Of a stretch of DNA of 5,814 nt, positions 1 through 5,516 are shown in pieces. The stretch lies in the NCBI GenBank assembly GCA_012510335.1, contig JAAZIF010000237.1:1-5814 (forward strand). The letters are read 5' to 3'. The DNA is from Methanomicrobiales archaeon. Its GTDB lineage: Archaea; Halobacteriota; Methanomicrobia; Methanomicrobiales; Methanoculleaceae. The notes under the pieces were generated by a model that saw only the letters and a program-made list of their open reading frames with translations, was not told the origin of the DNA and made no database searches. Position numbers and translations under genes: made by a program. Each line of letters starts with the position of its first letter. Within the stretch, counting starts at the first letter, position 1.

Positions 1-896
1 ATCCCGTATGCCGCCACCCAGTCCCACTGTTTCTTCGCCGCAAAGTCCTTCTGGTTGATGTAGTGAGCAGTCGCGAGCGTCGCGATCAAAAACCCGAAGA
101 AGGCGATGGCAGCGGCGACCCGGTGGAAGGTGAGTTCCCAGAGGGTCGGGTTGAACCAGAGCGCCATCGCCTGATCAAGCGTCATCGGGAGCAGCCCGGA
201 CTCTGTGAAGGTAAACGATGCTACACCCGGTGTCAGCATACCGGCGGCAAGCGTATCGACAGTGACAGCCTGGATAAAGACGCTTATCGCGTAGCCGAAC
301 CCGAGCGCAAGATGCACGCCCGGTCTGATCCGGTCCCAGGCAAACCAGTAGGTGAAGAGCAGGGTGATGATGACCCCGAAAAGGAGGAAATATATGAATA
401 TGGGCCACCAGTAGAGGTGGAAGATGTTCAGGGAGAGGTCAGGGAAGAGCGCGATGATAGCCATCATCCCGCCGGCTGCAAACGTCGACCCCGCCGAGAA
501 GAGGATGAGGGTGAAGAGCGTGAGCGATCGGGCCAGGTTCTTGTAGCGCATGCGCTGGTAACGGAAGTAGAGGAGCGTCGTGGCCACGATGATCCAGGCG
601 CCCCCGACGTGCAGGTTTGCAAAGATGATATGGGTCAGCATGGCAAACGCTATGACGGCGGATCGGCTTATGTCCCCGACAGTCTGGACGGGTAAGTCAT
701 TCGTGGCGTGGTGTGCGGTGTTCCCGCTGAGGTCATCGGCAAGTATGGTCGTCGATGGTATCGTCCCGCCCTGGAGCGGGACGATGACGACCGAGAGAAA
801 TATAAGGTAGGCCACGATCGCTATGATGACCGCTGATATGAGGCGAAGCCTTCTTCCTGACCCTTCTTCCGCCATCTTTGTTTCCCGTGCAACCAT
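1..896 (-). CDS. Second CydA-like (cytochrome bd superfamily) membrane subunit, 3' end cut by window edge
   Basis: The reading frame opens at ATG 896, six bases after a GGAGGT site, and stays open for 298 codons to the left edge, so the C-terminus is missing. The protein is a clear paralogue of the 545-aa subunit encoded upstream: in my hand alignment 44 of 87 residues are identical over the block from the Ser before the first conserved His to YWWP. Visible features are an N-terminal helix (about 18-40), the shared PLQGGxIxSTxIxADDL segment (40-56), His89 and His96 in THIIFANLH, FHLYWWP (159-165), LTPG (221-224) and His258 in FHRVAAA. By position His89 and His258 match the axial haem histidines of CydA (H19 and H186 in E. 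coli). The two helix glutamates of CydA (E99, E107) are replaced here by Tyr169 and a hydrophobic residue (Val/Ile near 176). I infer a partner subunit that may bind haem but has lost the proton-path acids, comparable to CydA' in archaeal CydAA'. The motif near the C-terminus cannot be checked here. Confidence 0.8.
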   Translation of the reverse strand, partial: MVARETKMAEEGSGRRLRLISAVIIAIVAYLIFLSVVIVPLQGGTIPSTTILADDLSGNTAHHATNDLPVQTVGDISRSAVIAFAMLTHIIFANLHVGGAWIIVATTLLYFRYQRMRYKNLARSLTLFTLILFSAGSTFAAGGMMAIIALFPDLSLNIFHLYWWPIFIYFLLFGVIITLLFTYWFAWDRIRPGVHLALGFGYAISVFIQAVTVDTLAAGMLTPGVASFTFTESGLLPMTLDQAMALWFNPTLWELTFHRVAAAIAFFGFLIATLATAHYINQKDFAAKKQWDWVAAYG

Positions 897-902
897 ATCT
901 GG

Positions 903-908
903 ACCTCC
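903..908 (-). promoter_or_regulatory. Shine-Dalgarno site of the second CydA-like gene
   Basis: GGAGGT lies six bases upstream of ATG 896 within the 13-bp gap after the 40-aa gene. It fixes the start of a frame that would otherwise be easy to miss because it has no stop in the window. Confidence 0.8.
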
Positions 909-909
909 T

Positions 910-1032
910 CTAAATCGGTGGAGGGAGTTTAGTGAACCCGAAATGCCAGAATACGTAGATCGCGATCCCGATGTAGATCGCGATCGCGACCCACAGGGCG
1001 TAGGTCAGAGCCCGACTCCGTTCCTGGCTCAT
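910..1032 (-). CDS. 40-aa single-helix membrane protein, probable small subunit of the bd-like complex
   Basis: The protein begins MSQERSRALTYALW and ends KLPPPI. A short charged N-terminus is followed by one hydrophobic helix (about residues 9-33, rich in Ala/Ile/Tyr/Trp) and a short Pro-rich tail. The ATG overlaps the TGA of the upstream CydA-like gene in an ATGA junction, with a GGGAGGAGGT stretch just before it, so translation is probably coupled. The stop is 13 bp from the start of the second CydA-like gene. Bacterial bd oxidases carry similarly small one-helix subunits (CydX, CydS), and some haem-copper oxidases do too. I see no sequence match to a named family, so the role as an assembly or haem-stabilising subunit is inferred from size, topology and position between two large subunits. 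A longer in-frame extension to 1308 is out-of-frame sequence of the CydA-like gene and is not used. Confidence 0.72.
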   Translation of the reverse strand: MSQERSRALTYALWVAIAIYIGIAIYVFWHFGFTKLPPPI

Positions 1033-2666
1033 ACCTCCTCCCGCTGCTCGGGATGATAGGATGTCACCCTTGATGTGAACCAGAATACCGCAAAGACCAG
1101 CCCGAGACTGAGCATCCAGACCACAAAGATCTGGTGGGGCGGTACCGGCGTCGGATAGGCCTGTCCCCCGGGCACGGGGACGATACCATAAAACAGCCAC
1201 GGGGAGCGCGACGACTCCCGGACATACCCCATGATGATGACGATCCATGAACCGAGCACACCGGTGATGAGCGCCGCCGCCCGCGACGTCCGGGAGAGGT
1301 TGCCCCACTCCCTGTCCCTGTGCCCGTGGAGGATCAGGAGGTCAATGCCGATGGTGATCGCCCCGATGGCTATCAGGATGAGGAGGGCGATGAACTTGTA
1401 GTACATAAGCCCGAGCGGATTGGCCCAGGTTCCGGGGTCGGACTGCATGATCCCCCCGAGCCACGCCGGCTGGACGAGGATGAAACCCGCCACCGCGGCT
1501 ATGATGGCGAATGCCCGGAATAGATTCCTTATATCGCGCCGCCCGAGGCGGACGAGGAGGCGCTCACGCCGTTCGATGAAGTAGACCGAGACGGTGATGA
1601 TGAGAAAGGAGAGCAGGCCGACCATCATGAGCATCTCCCACGCCCGCGGCCCGGTCATTATGTTGGAGAAGGCCTGGAATTGGTGTGAGAATATGGAGTA
1701 CATGTACCACAGGCCGAGGAGAGGCTGGGTGACGAGACCGACCAGCCCCCAGAGGATACCGAACGATCCTGCCCAGTCCCAGTACCTCTTCGATGGTGGA
1801 TCAGCCCGGTCGCGGAAGTGGAGCATAGCAAGGAGCGCGATCAGGAACCCGAAGTAGGAAGCGGCGGCGGCGACCCGATGGAACTGGAGCGGCCAGAGGG
1901 TGGGGTTGAACCACCACTGCAGGTACTCGGTCCAGGGCATGCCGAGGAGGCCGGGCGCCCCCCAGGTGATCGTCTCTGCACCCGGCGTCAGCATCCCCGA
2001 GACGAGGGTATCGATCGCGAGTGTCTGGAAGTAGATCGCTACCGGGTAGCCGACGGCAAGGAAGATGTGCCAGGCGGTTCCGATCCTCTCCCAGGTGTAC
2101 CAGAGGGTATAGACGAAGAAGATCTCGATCCCGAAGAGGATTGCCTCGATGAGGAGCGGCCACCAGTATATGTGGAACGCATGTGCGGCGAAAGTCGGGT
2201 AGAGAGCTATGAAGAAGAGCACCCCGTTCGCCGCAAACGTCGCCCCGGCCGAGAAGAGGATGACGTTGAAGAGCGCCACCGACTTTCCGAGGCGGCTGTA
2301 GTGCTCCTTTCTGGAGAGAATGTAGAGGATGATGAGAGAGAAGAGCACCCAGCCTCCTCCGAGGTGCAGGTTTGCAAAGAGGATATGGGTGGGCATAACG
2401 AACGCGATGAAGATCGACCGGCCTGAGGCGCCGAGGTCAACCTCCTGGATCGGTATCTGCTCCTCGAACCGGGGATCCGCTCCCTGAAGATCATCGGCCC
2501 TTATCGCCGTTGAGGATATGAACCCGCCCTGCAGGGGTATGATAAAACCGTAGAGGATGATGATGAAGATCGCAAGCGCGGCCAGGATCCCGATGATCTT
2601 CCTGGTGTCGCCCCGCGAATCATACTCATCAGGTGTTGATGATGCTCCCCCGACAGGCGTGGTCAT
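1029..2666 (-). CDS. Cytochrome bd superfamily subunit I (CydA-like) without a Q-loop, catalytic-type paralogue
   Basis: A 545-aa polytopic membrane protein with roughly 12 hydrophobic helices. By comparison with CydA as I know it: His94 in PTHILFANLH matches the first-helix haem ligand H19; PLLIEAILFGIE places Glu174 and Glu181 near E99/E107; His263 in QFHRVAAAASYFGF matches H186 (KFVHTVASGY); Met347/Met348 in EMLMMVG match M393; and YVRESSRSPW (Glu484, Arg487) matches the E-x2-R-Q-P-W haem-ligand motif (E445, R448). The ligand set therefore looks complete. From His263 to Met348 is 85 residues, against about 207 in E. coli CydA, so the quinol-binding Q-loop is essentially absent. The N-terminus carries about 75 extra residues with an additional helix (22-44) and a probable outer segment. 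I start at ATG 2666; a TTG at 2675 with poor ribosome-site spacing would add three residues. It overlaps the 40-aa gene by 4 bp. The likely role is terminal reduction of O2 in the membrane. Superfamily membership is well supported; donor and substrate are inference. Confidence 0.8.
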   Translation of the reverse strand: MTTPVGGASSTPDEYDSRGDTRKIIGILAALAIFIIILYGFIIPLQGGFISSTAIRADDLQGADPRFEEQIPIQEVDLGASGRSIFIAFVMPTHILFANLHLGGGWVLFSLIILYILSRKEHYSRLGKSVALFNVILFSAGATFAANGVLFFIALYPTFAAHAFHIYWWPLLIEAILFGIEIFFVYTLWYTWERIGTAWHIFLAVGYPVAIYFQTLAIDTLVSGMLTPGAETITWGAPGLLGMPWTEYLQWWFNPTLWPLQFHRVAAAASYFGFLIALLAMLHFRDRADPPSKRYWDWAGSFGILWGLVGLVTQPLLGLWYMYSIFSHQFQAFSNIMTGPRAWEMLMMVGLLSFLIITVSVYFIERRERLLVRLGRRDIRNLFRAFAIIAAVAGFILVQPAWLGGIMQSDPGTWANPLGLMYYKFIALLILIAIGAITIGIDLLILHGHRDREWGNLSRTSRAAALITGVLGSWIVIIMGYVRESSRSPWLFYGIVPVPGGQAYPTPVPPHQIFVVWMLSLGLVFAVFWFTSRVTSYHPEQREEV

Positions 2667-2684
2667 CTCCCTCAAGGCCGGGCA

Positions 2685-2698
2685 TGGGGCTCACCCCA
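2685..2698. repeat. Small inverted repeat just upstream of the CydA-like gene
   Basis: TGGGG and CCCCA are separated by CTCA, giving a 5-bp stem with a 4-base loop that ends 18 bp before ATG 2666. It could be a weak mRNA hairpin or an operator half-site near the expected transcription start. It is short enough to be chance in GC-rich DNA. Confidence 0.3.
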
Positions 2699-2705
2699 CA
2701 TAAAC
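2698..2705 (-). promoter_or_regulatory. Possible weak TATA-like element of the CydA-like operon
   Basis: On the minus strand the spacer contains GTTTATGT, the only AT-rich patch between the cupredoxin and the CydA-like gene. Archaeal TATA boxes sit about 26 bases before the start site, which would put initiation near 2676, leaving roughly a 10-base leader before ATG 2666. The match to the consensus is poor, so read-through from the cupredoxin promoter is equally possible. Confidence 0.25.
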
Positions 2706-2737
2706 ATTACGCCGGGCGACATCTGGAACGCGGAAGG

Positions 2738-2757
2738 GGGAGATCCTGGGATCTCCC
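2738..2757. repeat. 20-bp near-perfect palindrome between cupredoxin and CydA-like gene
   Basis: GGGAGATCC and its exact reverse complement GGATCTCCC are separated by 2 bases. It begins 13 bases after the cupredoxin stop codon. As RNA it would form an 8-bp stem with a 4-base loop. As DNA it is a symmetric site suited to a dimeric regulator. The minus strand continues with CCCTTCC and no T-run, so it does not look like an ordinary T-dependent terminator. It may separate expression of the cupredoxin from the membrane genes, or stabilise the upstream mRNA end. Confidence 0.6.
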
Positions 2758-2770
2758 GCCGGTGTGCGTA

Positions 2771-3349
2771 TCACTGAACGATAAAATCCCCGTTCATCTG
2801 CTGGGGGTGGACGTCGCAGCGGAAGAAGTAGGTGCCGGGATCGGATGGTGCCGTGAAGGTGTAGGTGGTCGTATCCGGACCGGTGATGGTGTCGCCTACA
2901 AAGATGCTCTGGCTCGCGGAGGAGTCGGTGTAGACAGCGAAGTTGTGCGGTATGTCGTCATCCTCGTTGTCGAAGTTCACCGTCACATCGGCCCCCGCAG
3001 GCACCGTGATCGTGTTCGTGTTAAACGCGGTGTCCCTGGCTGAGAGATCAACGGTTGCGGCCGATGGGGCCGTAGTCGGTGTCTCGGTTGCTGTCGGTGT
3101 CGTCTCTGTAGCGGTCGGTGTCGTGGTTGCTGTCGCCATCGTCTCTGTAGCAGTCTCCGTAACGACCGCTGTTGTCTCTGTAGCGGTCGGTGTCTCGACC
3201 GGAGTGGCCGTAGTCTCTGTAACGATCGGCGTTCCGGTCGGCGGGGCTGTTGGCTGGGTGACGTTCTCACCCGGCGTGACACACCCTGCGGCCAGAACTC
3301 CAGCGCTCACGATGAAGAGCGCCACGATGAGGATTGTATTGGGCCTCAT
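2771..3349 (-). CDS. Lipoprotein cupredoxin (type-1 copper) with Thr-rich stalk
   Basis: A 192-aa protein. MRPNTILIVALF...VLAAGC is a lipoprotein signal with the lipobox LAAG-Cys23. Residues about 30-97 are a low-complexity Thr/Pro/Ala/Glu/Val stalk. Residues 99-192 form a small beta-rich domain with a full type-1 copper ligand set: His135 in IPHNF and Cys178, His181, Met185 in FRCDVHPQQM. Proteins of this class move single electrons outside the membrane. The mature domain would be tethered to the outer face of the membrane. Its position directly before a bd-like operon that lacks a quinol site makes it a candidate electron donor (inference). I choose the internal ATG at 3349 because a TATA-like box centred near 3379 would start transcription near 3353, downstream of the alternative ATG at 3361, which would add MVSR. 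That longer start has a modest AGGTG site and cannot be excluded. The partner and redox potential cannot be read from sequence. Confidence 0.85.
   Translation of the reverse strand: MRPNTILIVALFIVSAGVLAAGCVTPGENVTQPTAPPTGTPIVTETTATPVETPTATETTAVVTETATETMATATTTPTATETTPTATETPTTAPSAATVDLSARDTAFNTNTITVPAGADVTVNFDNEDDDIPHNFAVYTDSSASQSIFVGDTITGPDTTTYTFTAPSDPGTYFFRCDVHPQQMNGDFIVQ
3102..3245. repeat. Degenerate 72-bp duplication inside the cupredoxin stalk
   Basis: A 21-bp stretch starting at 3102 recurs exactly at 3174, 72 bp away. The shared core GTCTCTGTA occurs at 3102, 3141, 3174 and 3213 (spacings 39, 33, 39). All spacings are multiples of three, so copy-number change would lengthen or shorten the stalk without a frameshift. 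The encoded unit PTATETT appears twice. It is best read as coding low-complexity repeat, not an independent element. Confidence 0.65.
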
Positions 3350-3372
3350 GCGCGAGACCATACCGCACCTGC

Positions 3373-3384
3373 TATTTATATATT
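3373..3384 (-). promoter_or_regulatory. Archaeal TATA-like box for the cupredoxin gene
   Basis: The minus strand reads AATATATAAATA inside the 39-bp gap between ahbC and the cupredoxin, a strong contrast with the GC-rich surroundings. Using the usual archaeal distance of about 26 bases from box centre to start, transcription would begin close to 3353, giving a nearly leaderless message for ATG 3349. This suggests the cupredoxin, and perhaps the genes after it, can be expressed separately from the haem genes. Confidence 0.6.
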
Positions 3385-3400
3385 GCCCTCTTCGGCATGA

Positions 3401-4546
3401 TCACCCCTGCCGGAGACAGAGCGGGTCGCCGCCATCAAGATAGCCGCAACTGGCGTATGCCCGGACCCTGCATCCCATATCGCAGACATCACGCCACCCG
3501 CAGGAGCCGCATCGGCTCCCGTGTTCTGACCTGCCTGTCCTGAACGTTGCAAGCACCCGGTTGCCGGGGTCGCTCCACAGAGTGCTAAACGGCCGATCCC
3601 GTATGCTGCCCACCCTGAACTCCTCAAACTGAGCAAACTGGCAGGGGTAGACGTTCCCGGAGGGGTCGATATTTACCACCCGCTTCCCGGCGCTGCACCC
3701 ACCCATGCGGGTGAGGAGGCGGTATGCCCGGTCGTATGCCGGGTTTCTGTCCGCGTCAAGCCTCTCAAGCAGGTATACGCCATCCTGGGGAGCATCGACG
3801 GTCAGAAACTCCATCGCCGCAGGATCAGTCCGGATGGCCTCCCTGTAGACCAGGTCGAGGATCGCCCGGATCTCCCCGGGCGCGACCTGGAGATCGGAGT
3901 GGACGTCGCCCCCCCGCCCGCTCGGGACGAGCCAGTAGACGCAGAACCGATGCACCCCAAGCCCCCTGGCGAGCGCGATCAGATCGCCGAGCTCGTTGTG
4001 GTTCATCTTCGTGACCGTGAACCGGACCCCGCAGCGGAGGCCCGCATCGATGCAGTCCTTCAGCGCCTGCACAGAGTGATCGAAACTCCCCGCAACCCCG
4101 CGAAACGCATCATGGGTCGCCGCCGTTGCGCCGTCGAGGGATATTCCGGCATACCCGATCCCGGCGCCCCGGAGCCTCCTGGCGACATCCGGCGTGATCA
4201 GGGTTCCGTTGGTGCTCAGGGCCGCGGGGATGCCGCGTTCTTTGGCGTGCTCCGCGAGGATCCAGAAGTCTTCCCGCATCAGCGGCTCCCCGCCCGTGAA
4301 TAGGAGGAGCGGGGTATCTGCTATAGCGAGGTCATCGATGAGGGCGATCGCCTCGTCTGTAGTCAGCTCATCCTCCCGCCGCCGGCCAGAGCGGATGTAA
4401 CAGTGCGTGCAGGCGAGGTTGCAGCGCGACGTGATGTTCCAGAAGACCACCGGTCCGCGCCGTCCCTCCGCAAACGCAAGGTGGCTGTGCCCTGCCGCAC
4501 CGCTGACCGGCCCATCCCCATGCATGAGGTACGTGAACCGGATCAC
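3401..4546 (-). CDS. ahbC: Radical SAM/SPASM protein AhbC, 12,18-didecarboxysiroheme deacetylase
   Basis: A 381-aa radical SAM enzyme. GPVVFWNITSRCNLACTHC holds the CxxxCxxC iron-sulfur motif (Cys42, 46, 49) and is very like the start of the AhbC core. GGEP (85-88) and STNGTL (111-116) are SAM-binding features. YWLVPSGRG (204-212) resembles the AhbC segment HLVxxGRG. The C-terminal SPASM-like region has Cys284, 302, 346, 349, 355, 359, 367 and 377, room for an auxiliary cluster. AhbC removes the acetate chains of 12,18-didecarboxysiroheme to give Fe-coproporphyrin III. The start is GTG, overlapping the ahbB stop as GTGA, and AAGGAG lies eight bases upstream. AhbC proteins I know from bacteria have PDQFW where this one reads PCQFA, so the family assignment rests partly on the operon. 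A second AhbD-like enzyme is the main alternative. Confidence 0.75.
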   Translation of the reverse strand: MIRFTYLMHGDGPVSGAAGHSHLAFAEGRRGPVVFWNITSRCNLACTHCYIRSGRRREDELTTDEAIALIDDLAIADTPLLLFTGGEPLMREDFWILAEHAKERGIPAALSTNGTLITPDVARRLRGAGIGYAGISLDGATAATHDAFRGVAGSFDHSVQALKDCIDAGLRCGVRFTVTKMNHNELGDLIALARGLGVHRFCVYWLVPSGRGGDVHSDLQVAPGEIRAILDLVYREAIRTDPAAMEFLTVDAPQDGVYLLERLDADRNPAYDRAYRLLTRMGGCSAGKRVVNIDPSGNVYPCQFAQFEEFRVGSIRDRPFSTLWSDPGNRVLATFRTGRSEHGSRCGSCGWRDVCDMGCRVRAYASCGYLDGGDPLCLRQG

Positions 4547-5028
4547 CGTATTCTCTCCTTGAGGTGTGTGAGCCCGGGGGGTGTGCGTTTCAGCTCCCGG
4601 GTGCTGATGAGAACCGCATAGTCGGCGATGCCGGCCGCCCGGGAGAGTCGGTCTATGGAGCGATCGACCTCATCGCGGCGCCGGCCATGCAGGACAGAAT
4701 AGAGGTTGTAGTCCCACCTGCCGGGGATGGGGGTGCGTTCGTAGCAGTGCGTAACCTCGGCGGATCGGGCCATGACCTCCGCCGCCTCTGTCAGTTCCCC
4801 GGGCGGCGCCCGCCACGCGACCATGGCGTTGACCAGGATGCCGGCCTTCCGGTGGTCGATCCTGACCGTGAACCGCCTGATGATACCCCGGGAGAGGAGG
4901 CTCTCTATCCGGGCGATCACCTCGGCCTCCGCCATACCGAGTTCCGCTGCAATCGCCCGGTAGGGCTCCTCCACCAGCGGGACACCCTCCCGGAGCCTGA
5001 GCAGGAGGGTAAGATCGCGGACGTTCAT
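4543..5028 (-). CDS. ahbB: Siroheme decarboxylase subunit AhbB
   Basis: A 161-aa protein of the Lrp/AsnC-like siroheme decarboxylase family. It has an N-terminal helix-turn-helix-like part (about 3-55) and a ferredoxin-like C-terminal domain. Diagnostic stretches are NAMVAW (67-72), VTHCYER (92-98), WDYNLYSVLHG (105-115) and STRELKR (142-148), the last matching the STRE-x-K element of AhbB. With AhbA it decarboxylates siroheme to 12,18-didecarboxysiroheme in the cytoplasm. Its ATG overlaps the ahbA stop (ATGA) and its stop overlaps the ahbC GTG, as expected for coupled subunits. The AhbB rather than AhbA label comes from the STRE-x-K ending and the HCYER motif. These proteins are often misannotated as transcription regulators. 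Confidence 0.87.
   Translation of the reverse strand: MNVRDLTLLLRLREGVPLVEEPYRAIAAELGMAEAEVIARIESLLSRGIIRRFTVRIDHRKAGILVNAMVAWRAPPGELTEAAEVMARSAEVTHCYERTPIPGRWDYNLYSVLHGRRRDEVDRSIDRLSRAAGIADYAVLISTRELKRTPPGLTHLKERIR
4555..4560 (-). promoter_or_regulatory. Shine-Dalgarno site supporting the GTG start of ahbC
   Basis: AAGGAG lies eight bases before GTG 4546, inside the end of ahbB. It favours GTG over the in-frame ATG seven codons downstream. Confidence 0.65.
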
Positions 5029-5516
5029 GCACCATCACCGTCCGGGAAGAACCGGAATCGGACGCCTATCTTGAACCGCCGCACCGTTGGCAGGTCGAGG
5101 AGGTCGGACGGGGAGACGCCGGTCCGGGCGACGATGCCATCGGCAGCCCGGTGCAGGGCGGCGGCGTCACCGGCGGCGAGCGTGAACCAGAGGTTGTAGT
5201 CGTGGTTCCGGATGTAGTTGTGCGAGACACCGGGTTCCCGGTTGATGACCGATGCATACCCATCCACCAGATCCGGCGCCACACGCATGCCGATGAGCGT
5301 GGACGCTGCGAGGCCTACCCGCGCCGACTCGAGGACCGGCGAGATGGTCAGGACTATGCCCTCGTCGGTGAGCCGGCGCACCCGCCGGAGCACCTCATCC
5401 TCCGGCATGCCGATGCGAGCCCCGATATAGTGCCACGGCCGCGATGCCAGGGGGAAGCCGTCCTGCAGCGCCTCAAGGAGCCGCCGATCAGGGGTATCCA
5501 GGTGCCGGTCGGCCAT
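5025..5516 (-). CDS. ahbA: Siroheme decarboxylase subunit AhbA
   Basis: A 163-aa Lrp/AsnC-like protein and partner of the adjacent AhbB. Family features are DTPDRRLLEALQDGFPL at residues 7-23, a helix-turn-helix-like region to about residue 60, ESARVG (63-68), GVSHNYIRNHDYNLWFT (96-112, with His99 and His105) and LPTVRRFKIGVRFRF (142-156), which corresponds to the LPxxxxxKIxVxFRF ending of AhbA. It acts in the cytoplasm on siroheme, the branch point shared with sirohaem cofactor supply. Start ATG 5516 has GGAGGT five bases upstream and lies 29 bp inside the end of ahbD, showing co-transcription. Its stop overlaps the ahbB start. Confidence 0.88.
   Translation of the reverse strand: MADRHLDTPDRRLLEALQDGFPLASRPWHYIGARIGMPEDEVLRRVRRLTDEGIVLTISPVLESARVGLAASTLIGMRVAPDLVDGYASVINREPGVSHNYIRNHDYNLWFTLAAGDAAALHRAADGIVARTGVSPSDLLDLPTVRRFKIGVRFRFFPDGDGA

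Noticed and set aside
63..695. Long plus-strand ORF (210 codons)
   Set aside because: It is antisense to the second CydA-like gene, extremely rich in charged residues, with no recognisable domain. The plus-strand ORF at 1818-2426 looks similar only because the two sense genes are paralogues with the same codon bias.
910..1308. 132-codon minus-strand ORF
   Set aside because: Only the last 40 codons make sense as a protein. The rest is the out-of-frame sequence of the CydA-like gene, and the real start is the ATG at 1032 in an ATGA overlap.
1818..2426. Long plus-strand ORF (202 codons)
   Set aside because: Mirror of the first CydA-like gene, with charged, low-complexity composition and no domain. 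The sense frame has clear membrane helices and haem motifs.
1029..2666. Haem-copper oxidase or nitric oxide reductase (NorB-type) subunit
   Set aside because: The protein lacks the paired-histidine pattern of that superfamily and instead matches CydA at His, Glu, Met and E-x2-R-x-P-W positions.
2667..2675. TTG start for the CydA-like gene
   Set aside because: It would add only three residues and has no well-spaced ribosome site. ATG 2666 is preceded by GAGGGAG and fits better.
2738..2757. Intrinsic terminator after the cupredoxin gene
   Set aside because: No T-run follows on the minus strand, and archaeal termination depends mainly on T-tracts. It is kept as a palindrome of unknown role.
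3070..3245. Possible CRISPR or non-coding tandem repeat
   Set aside because: Copies are degenerate, the spacing is uneven (39/33/39), and all of it lies in a good reading frame of a lipoprotein linker.
2983..3282. Arg/Gln-rich minus-strand ORF over the repeat region
   Set aside because: A shifted frame of the Thr-rich cupredoxin stalk. The repetitive Arg/Gln content follows from the repeats.
4543..5516. Two Lrp/AsnC transcription regulators
   Set aside because: The helix-turn-helix-like fold is shared, but HNY/HCY, YNLWFT/YNLYSV and the C-terminal motifs plus the operon identify siroheme decarboxylase subunits.
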